Shown here one piece after another: positions 15,723-23,851 of a stretch of DNA of 64,000 nt. The notes beneath the pieces were generated by a model. The model was not told the origin of the DNA and did no database searches. It saw only the letters and a list, made by a program, of their open reading frames with translations. Positions within the stretch are counted from its first letter, which is position 1. Each line of letters starts with the position of its first letter. The DNA is from Streptomyces griseochromogenes (GTDB lineage: Bacteria > Actinomycetota > Actinomycetes > Streptomycetales > Streptomycetaceae), in the NCBI RefSeq assembly GCF_001542625.1, contig NZ_CP016279.1, positions 10,602,001 to 10,666,000 of the forward strand. Reading direction: 5' to 3'. The position numbers were made by a program, and so were the translations under genes.

Positions 15723-16460
15723 ATGCTTCGTTCCCGGACCCCTCGCACGACGACATGGACACAGGGCCGCCGAGGCGCCGTTGCGGCAGCGTCGGCGGCC
15801 GTCGTGTGCCTGGGGGCGACCCTGGCCGCGTGCGGAGGCGGGAGCAGGGACGGGTATGTGGCGGTGGGCGGTGTGCCAGGGCCCGGAAGTGCGACGGCGG
15901 CCGGTCCGACGGGTGCGGTGCGGATGGTTCCGCTGGACGGACCGGGCGAGAACACCAAGTCACCGTCCGCACATGCTTCTTCGGGCCCCACCTCGGCGCG
16001 GACCCCGGCGCCCGACACCAACACCGCCCCGACCCCGACCCCGGCCCCGGCGGCCGGGACCGCCGGCCCCGCCCCGAGCCCCACGGGCGAGGGCACGACC
16101 GCCCCGCGGCCCTCCTCGCCCCCGCCAACTCCCCCGCACACGACGCCCGTCACGCCCGCCGACCTCGGCTGGGGCGACCCCAAGCGCCAGGACACGGATC
16201 GGCGCTGGTGCGAGAAGGTGACCGTCGCCTTTCACAACTCCGGCGGGACGGCCGTGCGTTCGGGCACGGTGACATTCGGTACGCACATCATCGGCGCGCT
16301 CGGCATCGACTGGGGGACGGTCGAGTCGACCGTGGACCTTCCGGTGCCGATCGCCGCGGGCGCGCGAAAGAGCCCCACCTGGACGGTGTGCGTCGACGCC
16401 TGGCGCGTACCGCTCGGCATGCACATCGAGACGCGGGACGTCTCCGTCCGGTGGAGCTAG
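15723..16460 (+). CDS. putative lipoprotein with Pro/Thr linker and C-terminal beta domain
   Basis: A 245-residue exported protein. The signal region runs to a lipobox LAAC (Cys at about residue 37, followed by GGGS). Residues ~50-145 are a Pro/Thr/Ala/Ser-rich linker of the cell-wall-spanning kind. The C-terminal ~95 residues (GWGDPKRQDTDRRWCEKVTVAFHNSGGTAVRSGTVTFGTHIIGALGIDW...) look like a beta-sandwich with a possible Cys pair. No enzyme motif. Related proteins are streptomycete-specific; function unknown. Confidence 0.75.
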   Translation: MLRSRTPRTTTWTQGRRGAVAAASAAVVCLGATLAACGGGSRDGYVAVGGVPGPGSATAAGPTGAVRMVPLDGPGENTKSPSAHASSGPTSARTPAPDTNTAPTPTPAPAAGTAGPAPSPTGEGTTAPRPSSPPPTPPHTTPVTPADLGWGDPKRQDTDRRWCEKVTVAFHNSGGTAVRSGTVTFGTHIIGALGIDWGTVESTVDLPVPIAAGARKSPTWTVCVDAWRVPLGMHIETRDVSVRWS

Positions 16461-16478
16461 TACCCCAGGGGGTACGTT

Positions 16479-16676
16479 CTACATGAAGGCCAGTGCGGCC
16501 ACCGCGGCGACGACGACCACGGCGACGACGATGCCGACGATCAGGCCGATGCGCGGACCGGAGGAGGCGGCCGCCTGCTGACGGCCTCCCTGGGGAGCCT
16601 CGTCGACGAACGCGCGGAACATCTGGGTGCTGCCGGCGGGGTCGTAATTGCCCTGGGGGCCCTGGGTGTTAGCCAT
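16479..16676 (-). CDS. 65-residue tail-anchored membrane protein
   Basis: Starts at ATG 16676 (MANTQGPQGNYDPAGST). A ~40-residue polar Gln/Gly-rich N-terminus is followed by one C-terminal TM helix (IGLIVGIVVAVVVVAAVAALAFM), so the N-terminus is probably cytoplasmic. Convergent with the preceding lipoprotein (18-bp gap). Function unknown. Confidence 0.6.
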   Translation of the reverse strand: MANTQGPQGNYDPAGSTQMFRAFVDEAPQGGRQQAAASSGPRIGLIVGIVVAVVVVAAVAALAFM

Positions 16677-16850
16677 GGCCCGAGACATTAGCGAATCCAG
16701 GTGAGCGACCCAAGGGCGGGGCCACCGGGACAGACGGGGGCACCTCACCCGCACCCACCTGGGAATTTACATTCGCAATACTTGCCTTTGCCAAGTTTTT
16801 GCGCCGCCTGGCCCGGATTTGTTTGCCTGTAGCAACCAACCTCCCCTATG

Positions 16851-16865
16851 GTTGCTTCAAGCAAC
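16851..16865. promoter_or_regulatory. MarR operator candidate
   Basis: GTTGCTT-C-AAGCAAC, a perfect 7-bp inverted repeat one base apart, ends 16 bp before the MarR start. A second half-site pair (GTAGCAACC at 16829-16837 and GGTTGC at 16850-16855) overlaps it. This is the position and shape of an autoregulatory MarR operator. Confidence 0.7.
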
Positions 16866-16881
16866 GATTCCGGGAGGTGTG

Positions 16882-17385
16882 ATGGCCGAGCAGGCGCAAT
16901 TCGAAGAGCTGGCGCGCCAGCTCAGTGCCGTCGGAGCCGTGAAGCGGGACCTCGGGCGCATCCTGCCGCCCGACTGCCCGGCCGGCTCGGCCGCCGTGCT
17001 GACGCTGCTCGGCCGCCACGGCGACATGCGCATGAGCAAGCTCGCCGAGCTGCTCGCCGTGGACATGTCGGTCACCAGCCGGCATGTCGCGCACGTCGCC
17101 GCACGCGGCTGGATCGAGCGGTCACCGGACCCCGCCGACAAGCGCTCGCGCATCCTGCGCCTGACGCCCGCGGGGCTGGCGCAGCTCGACGAGCTGTCCC
17201 AGCGGACCACCCATCTGCTCGCCGAGCGGCTGGCCGACTGGACCGACGACGAGGTCGGCCAGCTCATCCGGCTGATGACGCGCCTGCGTGCGTCCTTCGG
17301 CGACTGCCGGTCCGCCCCGCTCCGGCACGCCTCCGCAGTCGCCCCCGTAATCGCAGAGACCACCCGTACACCCGCAAGCACGTAA
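16882..17385 (+). CDS. MarR family transcriptional regulator
   Basis: A 167-residue winged-helix protein: recognition helix in LAELLAVDMSVTSRHVAHVAARGWIERSPDPADKRSRILRLTPAG (DxRxR wing). ATG 16882 is preceded by GGGAGGTGTG. The MFS exporter starts 14 bp after its stop, so it very probably represses its own operon through the GTTGCTTCAAGCAAC site and is relieved by an exporter substrate. Confidence 0.9.
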   Translation: MAEQAQFEELARQLSAVGAVKRDLGRILPPDCPAGSAAVLTLLGRHGDMRMSKLAELLAVDMSVTSRHVAHVAARGWIERSPDPADKRSRILRLTPAGLAQLDELSQRTTHLLAERLADWTDDEVGQLIRLMTRLRASFGDCRSAPLRHASAVAPVIAETTRTPAST

Positions 17386-17398
17386 GAGAAGGAAGCCC

Positions 17399-20002
17399 AT
17401 GGCAACGACCACACCAGCCGGTGTGCGGGCTCACGCCAAGCACGGGGGAGGTTCCCCGGCGGACCACGCCCCGATGTCGCACCGGCAGATCATGGAGGCC
17501 CTGTCCGGGCTGCTGCTCGGCATGTTCGCCGCCATCCTGTCCTCCACCATCGTCTCCAACGCCCTGCCCAAGATCATCAAGGACCTCGGCGGCGGTCAGA
17601 GCGCCTACACGTGGGTCGTCACGGCCGCGCTGCTGGCGATGACCGCCTCCACCCCGATCTGGGGCAAGCTCGCCGACCTGGTCAGCAAGAAGGCGCTCGT
17701 CCAGATAGCCCTGGTCATCTACATAGCGGGCTCGATCGTCGCCGGTCTCGCGCAGAACCCGGCCATGCTGATCGGCGCCCGGGTCATCCAGGGCCTCGGT
17801 GCCGGCGGTCTGACCGCGCTGGCCCAGATCATCATGGCCGCGATGATCTCCCCGCGTGAGCGGGGCCGGTACTCCGGCTACCTCGGCGCGACCTTCGCCG
17901 TCGCCACCGTCGGCGGCCCGCTCGTCGGCGGCGTCATCACCGACACCGACTGGCTCGGCTGGCGCTACTGCCTGTTCGTCGGTATCCCCTTCGCGCTGAT
18001 CGCGCTGCTCGTGCTGCAGAAGACGCTGCACCTGCCGGTCGCCAAGCGCGAGGTCAAGGTCGACTGGGCCGGTGCCTTCTTCATCACCGCGGCCGTCAGC
18101 CTGCTGCTGATCTGGGTCACCTTCGCCGACGACAAGTACGACTGGCTGTCCTGGCAGACCTACACGATGGTCGGCGGCGCGCTCGCCCTCGCCCTGATCT
18201 TCCTCTTCGTCGAGACGAAGGCCAGCGAGCCGATCATCCCGCTGTACCTCTTCAAGAACCGCACGATCGCGCTGGCCTCGGTCGCCTCGCTCTTCGTCGG
18301 CATCGCGATGTTCGCCGGCACGGTCTTCTTCAGCCAGTACTTCCAGCTGGCGCGGGACAAGTCCCCGACCATGTCGGGTGTCATGACGATCCCGATGATC
18401 GCGGGCCTGTTCGTGTCCTCCACGGTCTCCGGCCAGGTCATCACCAAGACCGGCAAGTGGAAGGCCTGGCTGGTCACCGGCGGTGTGCTGCTGACGGCCG
18501 GTCTGGGTCTGCTCGGCACCATGCGGTACGACACCGACTACTGGAAGATCGCGATCTTCATGGCGGTCATGGGCCTCGGCATCGGCATGATGATGCAGAA
18601 CCTGGTCCTGTCCACCCAGAACCAGGTCGCCCCGCACGAGCTCGGCGCCGCCAGCTCGGTCGTCACCTTCTTCCGGTCCCTCGGCGGCGCGGTGGGCGTC
18701 TCGGCGCTCGGCTCCGTGATGACGACCCGGATCACCCACTACGCCAAGGACACGATCGGCCAGCTGAAGCCCAAGGAGCAGCTGGCGGCCGCCAAGGCCA
18801 GCGGCTCCGGTCAGCTGCCCGACATGGACCGGCTGCCCGCGCACATCCGCAGCTGGCTGGAGGGCGCGTACGGGCACGGCATCGCCGACATCTTCCTGTA
18901 CATCACGCCCGTCGCCTTCCTGGCCTTCCTGGTCACCCTGTTCATCAAGGAGGTCCCGCTGCGGACGTCCGGCGCGCTGGCCCAGGCCGCGCAGGAGAAG
19001 GCGGGGCAGCTCGCGGAAGCCGCCGCCCCGGCGGCGACGCTTGTCGAGAACGCCGAGCACGCCGAGAACGCGGCGGCCGTGGAGAACGTGGAGAACACCG
19101 TGCAGGAGCCCGCACAGGAGAAGGTGCCCAGCTGGGCCCAGCCCGTCGTCCCGGCGGACCGTTTCCAGGAGGTGCCGGCCACCGCCACCGCCGCCCGGTC
19201 GACGACCGCCGTCGCCACGCTCGCCGAGCCCGGTGCCTTGGGCGGCACCCCGGTGCACGGCTTCGTCCGCGGCGCCGAGAGCGCCCCGGTCCCGCAGGCC
19301 GCGGTCACCCTGATCTCCCTGGGCGGCCGCCAGCTGGGCCGCTCGGTCGCGCAGGCCGACGGTTCCTACGGGCTGGACGCCCCGGGCACGGGTTCGTACG
19401 TGCTGATCGCCTCCGCCGACGGCTACCAGCCGCAGGCCTCCACGATCGTGGTCGGCGAGGAGCCGCTGGCGTACGACATCCTGCTCAGCGGCACCAGCGG
19501 GCTGACCGGTGTGGTCCGGGCGATCGGGAGCGCGCTGCCGGTCAAGGACGCGATGGTGATCGTCACCGATGTGCGCGGGGACCTGCTGGCCACCGCCGCC
19601 ACCGGTGAGCAGGGCGAGTTCGCCTTCACCGACCTGGTGCCGGGCGCGGTGACCGTCGCGGTCAACGCGAACGGGTTCCGCCCACGCGCCCTGCCCGTCG
19701 AGGTCGCGACGACCGGGATCACCCGGATCGAGGTCGACCTGGACGCCGGCGCCCGGCTGCAGGGTGTCGTCAAGGCCCCGCACGGTCCGCTGGCCGACGC
19801 CCGCGTGACGCTGGTGGACCAGGCGGGCAACGTGGTCGGCACCGCCACCACCGGTTCGGACGGGGCGTACGCCTTCACCGACCTGAGCGGCGGCGAGTAC
19901 ACCGTCATCGCGACGGGCTACCCGCCGGTGGCCACCGCGCTGACCGTCTCCGGCGCCGGAGCGGACGGCCACGACATCGAACTCGCCCACCCCGGCGAGT
20001 AG
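17399..20002 (+). CDS. MFS (DHA2-type) exporter fused to three carboxypeptidase-regulatory-like domains
   Basis: An 867-residue fusion. Residues ~30-530 form a 14-TM drug:H+ antiporter (LIGARVIQGLGAGGLTALAQIIMAAMISPRERGRYSG is motif A/C-type). Residues ~530-610 are an Ala/Glu-rich linker (ENAEHAENAAAVENVENTVQE). Then three repeats of a CarboxypepD_reg/transthyretin-like beta-sandwich at ~616-695, 698-775 and 784-860, each with a GxV(V/K)...PV...A.VT/VIVTD...G.....T...G.Y.F.D..PG.YTV pattern. The soluble domains follow the last TM segment. Regulated by the upstream MarR; followed by a 19-bp-stem terminator. Confidence 0.88.
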   Translation: MATTTPAGVRAHAKHGGGSPADHAPMSHRQIMEALSGLLLGMFAAILSSTIVSNALPKIIKDLGGGQSAYTWVVTAALLAMTASTPIWGKLADLVSKKALVQIALVIYIAGSIVAGLAQNPAMLIGARVIQGLGAGGLTALAQIIMAAMISPRERGRYSGYLGATFAVATVGGPLVGGVITDTDWLGWRYCLFVGIPFALIALLVLQKTLHLPVAKREVKVDWAGAFFITAAVSLLLIWVTFADDKYDWLSWQTYTMVGGALALALIFLFVETKASEPIIPLYLFKNRTIALASVASLFVGIAMFAGTVFFSQYFQLARDKSPTMSGVMTIPMIAGLFVSSTVSGQVITKTGKWKAWLVTGGVLLTAGLGLLGTMRYDTDYWKIAIFMAVMGLGIGMMMQNLVLSTQNQVAPHELGAASSVVTFFRSLGGAVGVSALGSVMTTRITHYAKDTIGQLKPKEQLAAAKASGSGQLPDMDRLPAHIRSWLEGAYGHGIADIFLYITPVAFLAFLVTLFIKEVPLRTSGALAQAAQEKAGQLAEAAAPAATLVENAEHAENAAAVENVENTVQEPAQEKVPSWAQPVVPADRFQEVPATATAARSTTAVATLAEPGALGGTPVHGFVRGAESAPVPQAAVTLISLGGRQLGRSVAQADGSYGLDAPGTGSYVLIASADGYQPQASTIVVGEEPLAYDILLSGTSGLTGVVRAIGSALPVKDAMVIVTDVRGDLLATAATGEQGEFAFTDLVPGAVTVAVNANGFRPRALPVEVATTGITRIEVDLDAGARLQGVVKAPHGPLADARVTLVDQAGNVVGTATTGSDGAYAFTDLSGGEYTVIATGYPPVATALTVSGAGADGHDIELAHPGE

Positions 20003-20010
20003 TCCGACCT

Positions 20011-20054
20011 CCGGCCCGTGGTGCGCGCACCGCCATGCGCGCACCACGGGCCGG
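20011..20054 (+). terminator. very strong hairpin terminator after the MFS fusion gene
   Basis: A perfect 19-bp stem (20011-20029 with 20036-20054, core GGCCCGTGGTGCGCGCA) around the 6-nt loop CCGCCA, followed by ATTCTTTT and later TTTTT. It lies between the MFS stop and the YceI start, so it may attenuate rather than abolish read-through to YceI. Confidence 0.9.
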
Positions 20055-20099
20055 ATTCTTTTACGACCAGTTTTTAAGCCTTTGCAGGGAGAAAACGGG

Positions 20100-20921
20100 A
20101 TGGGCCTGAACGCGAAGATCCGTACCCGGGACGGGTGGGCCGTCTCGCACGCGGTCGTCACGGTGACCGACATGACCGGAACGCAGGTGCTGCGGGCCGA
20201 GGCGGACGCCGAGGGTGCCGTACGGGACGCCACCGAGCTGGCGCCGGGGGCGTACACGGTGATCGTGACGGCCGTCGGGTACGCGCCCGCCGCCTCCAGC
20301 GCGATCGTCACCGCGAGCGGACGGGCCGAGGTCGGCACGGTGACCCTGGCCCGGCGGGGCGGCGCCGAACTGCCGCCGCCCGGTCCCTGGACCATCGACC
20401 CGGCGCACTCCTCCGTCGCCGCCGTCGCCCAGCACCTGGGGATCTCCAGCGTGCACGGCCGGTTCGCGGAGTTCGGCGGGAGCATCGAGATCGCCCCGGA
20501 CGATGTCACCAAGTCCCGTGTGGAGGCGGTGATCCGCGCCGCCTCGGTGGACACCGGCAACGGGATGCGCGACACCCACCTGCGGTCCGCGGACTTCCTC
20601 GACGTCGAACGGCACCCGGAGATCACCTTCCGCTCGGCCGGCCTGACCCAGGCGGGCCCGGACCGCTGGACGGTCCACGGCGAACTGGCGATGCACGGGA
20701 TCCTCAGGCCGGTCGATCTGGACCTGGCCTACCTCGGCACCGGCGCCGATCCGTGGGGCGGTACCCGCGCCGCGTTCCGCGCGACCGCCGAACTGCACCG
20801 CGAGGACTTCGCGATGAACTACAACCAGGTGCTGCAGGCGGGGATCGCCGCGATCGGCACGACGCTGAAGGTCGAGCTGGACATCCAGGCGGTTCAGGGG
20901 GACTCGTTGCCGATGGCCTGA
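20100..20921 (+). CDS. YceI family protein with N-terminal carboxypeptidase-regulatory-like domain
   Basis: A 273-residue protein. Residues 1-85 repeat the beta-sandwich of the upstream exporter (KIRTRDGWAVSHAVVTVTDMTG...LAPGAYTVIVTAVGYAPA). Residues ~97-270 are a YceI lipocalin-like barrel (WTIDPAHSSVAAVAQHLGISSVHGRFAEFGGSIEIAPDD...VDTGNGMRDTHLRSADFLDVERHPEITFRS). YceI proteins bind isoprenoid-type lipids. No signal peptide is visible, so it is probably cytoplasmic. ATG 20100 has GGGAG nine nt upstream. Confidence 0.88.
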   Translation: MGLNAKIRTRDGWAVSHAVVTVTDMTGTQVLRAEADAEGAVRDATELAPGAYTVIVTAVGYAPAASSAIVTASGRAEVGTVTLARRGGAELPPPGPWTIDPAHSSVAAVAQHLGISSVHGRFAEFGGSIEIAPDDVTKSRVEAVIRAASVDTGNGMRDTHLRSADFLDVERHPEITFRSAGLTQAGPDRWTVHGELAMHGILRPVDLDLAYLGTGADPWGGTRAAFRATAELHREDFAMNYNQVLQAGIAAIGTTLKVELDIQAVQGDSLPMA

Positions 20922-21007
20922 GCGCCCGAGAGCTCGGGGGCGGCCCTGTGCCCGGCTGTCCCCAGCAGGGTCAGGACGGGGCGGCCCGTTCCCTCTAGGC
21001 TGCCGGT

Positions 21008-21478
21008 ATGGCTCCGAACATCGCGACGAACACCCGTGTCTCGCTCGACGACCTGCTGGGCTTCGTACGGCCCCGCCATCGCGCCATCCTGCTGACCCGG
21101 CGGGCCGACGGCAGCCCCCAGGGCTCCCCGCTGACCTGCGGGGTCGACGACTCGGGCCGGATCGTGGTCTCCACCTACCCCGAGCGCGCCAAGACCCGCA
21201 ACGCCGAGCGGGATCCGCGGGTGAGCCTGATCGTCCTGAGCGACGAGTGGAACGGCCCCTGGGTGCAGATCGACGGGACCGCCGAGGTCATCGACAGCCC
21301 GGACTCCGTCGAACCCCTGGTGGAGTACTACCGCAACATCGCCGGCGAGCACCCCGACTGGGACGAGTACCGGGCGGCGATGGTCAAGCAGGGGAAGTCC
21401 ATCATCCGGGTGACACCCGAGCGGTGGGGGCCTGTGGCGACCGGTGGTTTCCCGGCCCGGCTCGCCCCCGAGGAGTAG
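21008..21478 (+). CDS. PPOX-class F420-dependent oxidoreductase
   Basis: A 156-residue split-barrel flavin/deazaflavin protein: FVRPRHRAILLTRRADGSPQGSPLTCGVDDSGRIVVSTYPERAKTRNAERDPRVSLIVLSDEW is the classic F420-binding PPOX pattern, with WVQIDGTAEVID next. Actinobacterial members use F420H2 (or occasionally FMN/heme) to reduce small unsaturated molecules; the substrate is unknown. It stands alone between YceI and a convergent TetR gene. Confidence 0.88.
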   Translation: MAPNIATNTRVSLDDLLGFVRPRHRAILLTRRADGSPQGSPLTCGVDDSGRIVVSTYPERAKTRNAERDPRVSLIVLSDEWNGPWVQIDGTAEVIDSPDSVEPLVEYYRNIAGEHPDWDEYRAAMVKQGKSIIRVTPERWGPVATGGFPARLAPEE

Positions 21479-21491
21479 GCCGCCCGGGCCG

Positions 21492-22250
21492 TCAGCCGCG
21501 GGCGACCATCGCCTCGATCCCGGCCACCAGCAGGTCCAGGGCGAAGGCGAAGTCCCGGTCGAGCATCTCCTCGACCGTGTCACCGCCGCGGGCCGCCATG
21601 ATGTCCTTGGCCTCCTCGACGACGTCGGCGGTCTGCGGGGCTTCGGACACGGCGCTCATGACGGTGCGGAAGTAGTCGTCCGCGCTCATCCCGGCGTCCG
21701 CGACCCGGTCGGCGAAATGGCCCTGGATCGTGCCGTAGCCGTAGACGAACTGGAAGACGGCGGAAATGGCGCCCGTGACACCGCGTGCGGGCAGCCCCGA
21801 GCGGCGGATGACCTGCTGCACTCGCCGTGAGAAGGCGCGCGAGTTGGGTCCGATGTTGAGGTACCGCCCGGCGAGCGGCGACAGCCAGGGGTGGCGGACG
21901 AGGAGCACCCGGTATTCGGTGGCCAGGCTGCGCAGCTCGTCGCGCCAGTCCTCGCCGTCGGCCTCCGGGTCGGGCAGCCGCAGCTCGCCGTAGACCGCGT
22001 CCAGGGCGAGTTCGAGCAGGTCGTCCTTGGTGTCGACGTACCAGTACAGGGACATCGCGGTGACGTTCAGCTCGCCGGCCAGCCGCCGCATGGAGAACTT
22101 CGCCAGCCCCTCGGCGTCCAGCAGCCGCACGCTCACCGAGGTGATCCGCTCCCGGTCCAGCCCCGAGGGCTGCCCGCTGCGCCCACCCCGCCGTGCCTTC
22201 CCGTCGAGCCACACACTGGCCCTCGCCGACCGCGCGGCTTCCCTCACCAT
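21492..22250 (-). CDS. TetR family repressor
   Basis: A 252-residue regulator. The N-terminal HTH is RERITSVSVRLLDAEGLAKFSMRRLAGELNVTAMSLYWYVDTKDDLLELALDAV; the C-terminal ligand domain is of the TetR_C (tetracycline-repressor-like) type. It follows the MFS gene on the same strand, separated by a palindromic element at 22309-22380, and is the best candidate to bind the 38-bp palindrome in front of that transporter. Confidence 0.9.
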   Translation of the reverse strand: MVREAARSARASVWLDGKARRGGRSGQPSGLDRERITSVSVRLLDAEGLAKFSMRRLAGELNVTAMSLYWYVDTKDDLLELALDAVYGELRLPDPEADGEDWRDELRSLATEYRVLLVRHPWLSPLAGRYLNIGPNSRAFSRRVQQVIRRSGLPARGVTGAISAVFQFVYGYGTIQGHFADRVADAGMSADDYFRTVMSAVSEAPQTADVVEEAKDIMAARGGDTVEEMLDRDFAFALDLLVAGIEAMVARG

Positions 22251-22308
22251 CGGCGCACCCTTCCGGAGTTTCGACCACTTCTCAAGATGCTAGGCGGCAG
22301 CCGACCCG

Positions 22309-22380
22309 AAGGGGCGCGGGGCTGTGCCGATGTGCGGCTCCGCCGCGTGGGCACCACAAGCCGCAACGGCCCCGCAGCCG
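22309..22380. repeat. Streptomyces-type intergenic palindromic element, copy 2
   Basis: Shares with copy 1 (10119-10190) the blocks GGGGCGCGGGGCTGTG and GCGGCTCCGCCGCGTGGGC. Outer stem GCGGGGC/GCCCCGC, inner hairpin GCGGC-TCC-GCCGC. It sits between the MFS and TetR genes of one apparent operon and may reduce downstream expression or stabilise the upstream message. Confidence 0.75.
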
Positions 22381-22405
22381 CACGCATACCCATCCCTCCG
22401 AGCTC

Positions 22406-23791
22406 TCAGGCGACCATCCGCTCCGCCCGCCGCAACAGCCCGGCTGCCAGCAGACCCCCCATCAGCACAGCAGCCGCCCCCACCAACTGCCCAGCCCCCA
22501 ATCCGGCCGACAAAGACTCCCCCGAGGCGACCGAAGAGCTCAGCACAGCCCCCAGAACGGCGACTCCGAGCCCGTTGCCGAACTCGGCGAGGGTGCCGTT
22601 GATCCCGGCCCCCACTCCCGCCTTCTCCGGAGGAATCGCGCTCATGATGGCGGTCGCCATGGCCGGGTTGGCGACAGCGCACCCCGCCCCGATCAGCAGC
22701 AGTCCGACCAGAGTCCCGGCGTAACCGCCGGAGGCGAGCTCGGCGATGGACACCAGCCCCGCCGCCATCAGCATCATCCCGAGCGCGATCGACACCGGCG
22801 TCCCCAGCCGCTTGAACCACTTCGCCGACAGCCCGGTGAAGTTGAGCAGCACGACCGACAACGCCAGCGGAGCGGTCCGCAGCCCGGCCTCCAGCGGCCC
22901 GTACCCGAGCACGAACTGCAGGTGCTGGGTGAGCAGGAACAGCGCCCCGCCCATGCCGAAGGTGATGAGAACGGCCCCGGCGACCGCCCCGGTGAACCTG
23001 CGGTCCCGGAAGAAGTGGAGATCGAGCATCGGCTCCTCGACCCGGCTCTCCCAGTACGCGAACGCCGTCAGTGCCACGACCGCCACGCCCGCCGCGGCGA
23101 GCACCCGCGGCGAGGTCCAGCCATGGCCGGGGCCGGAGATGATCGCGAAGACGAGCGTGGCCATGCCGATGGTCGACAGCAGCGCGCCGAGCAGGTCCGG
23201 GCGGTCACCGCGAGGGCTCTTGGACTCGGGTACGAGAGCCACCACCGCGACGAGGCCCAGCGCCGCGACCGGGATGTTGATCAGGAAGATCGCGCCCCAC
23301 CAGAAGTGGTTCAGCAGAAAGCCGCCGATGAGCGGGCCGGCCGCGAAGCCGAGCGCGTTGACCGCGCTCCAGATGCCGATCGCCTTCGGCTGCTCGTCGG
23401 GCGCGAAGATCTGCATCGCCACGGCGAGCGTGGTGGTCATCAGCAGGGCGCCGCCTATGCCCATGCCGGCCCGGGCGGCGATCAGCTGGCCGGTGGAGTG
23501 GGCGAACCCCGCCACCAGGGAGCCGGTGCCGAACAGGGCGAGCCCCGTGATCAGCATCTTCTTGCGGCCGTAGCGGTCGGCGGCGCTGCCCGCGGTGAGC
23601 AGCAGGCCGGACTGCACCAGGGAATAGGCGTTGATCATCCACTGGATGTCGGAGGTGGCCGCGTGCAGTTCGCGGGTGAGCGAGGGGATGGCCACGTTCA
23701 GGACGGTGTTGTCGAGCAGCACGGTGAGCTGGGCGAGACAGATGACGCCGAGGATCACCCAGCGCTGGGGATGGCCTTGGGATGCAGACAT
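22406..23791 (-). CDS. MFS (DHA2, 14-TM) drug exporter
   Basis: About 461 residues. Starts MSASQGHPQRWVILGVICLAQLTVLLDNTVLNVAIPSL, the DHA2 motif D1, then GSAADRYGRKKMLITGLALFG (motif A) and GIGGALLMTTTLAVAMQIF (motif C). Predicted proton-coupled multidrug exporter. ATG 23791 has no Shine-Dalgarno: the operator palindrome begins one base upstream, so the message may be leaderless or start within the operator. The substrate is unknown and probably the TetR ligand. Confidence 0.9.
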   Translation of the reverse strand: MSASQGHPQRWVILGVICLAQLTVLLDNTVLNVAIPSLTRELHAATSDIQWMINAYSLVQSGLLLTAGSAADRYGRKKMLITGLALFGTGSLVAGFAHSTGQLIAARAGMGIGGALLMTTTLAVAMQIFAPDEQPKAIGIWSAVNALGFAAGPLIGGFLLNHFWWGAIFLINIPVAALGLVAVVALVPESKSPRGDRPDLLGALLSTIGMATLVFAIISGPGHGWTSPRVLAAAGVAVVALTAFAYWESRVEEPMLDLHFFRDRRFTGAVAGAVLITFGMGGALFLLTQHLQFVLGYGPLEAGLRTAPLALSVVLLNFTGLSAKWFKRLGTPVSIALGMMLMAAGLVSIAELASGGYAGTLVGLLLIGAGCAVANPAMATAIMSAIPPEKAGVGAGINGTLAEFGNGLGVAVLGAVLSSSVASGESLSAGLGAGQLVGAAAVLMGGLLAAGLLRRAERMVA

Positions 23792-23829
23792 GCTGTACAC
23801 CGTATAGCCCTAGCTATACGGTGTACAGC
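23792..23829. promoter_or_regulatory. 38-bp perfect palindrome (TetR operator) abutting the MFS start codon
   Basis: Two perfect 17-bp arms, GCTGTACACCGTATAGC (23792-23808) and its reverse complement (23813-23829), separated by CCTA. It touches the MFS ATG at 23791 and lies 23 bp from the convergent-side GT39 stop (23852). The length would hold one or two TetR dimers. Confidence 0.92.
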
Positions 23830-23851
23830 GAGTTTCGGCCGACCGCTTTCG

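Noticed and set aside
17264..20626. A 1120-codon minus-strand open frame over the MFS fusion gene
   Set aside because: Antisense shadow caused by codon-position GC bias; no family features and it crosses the strong terminator.
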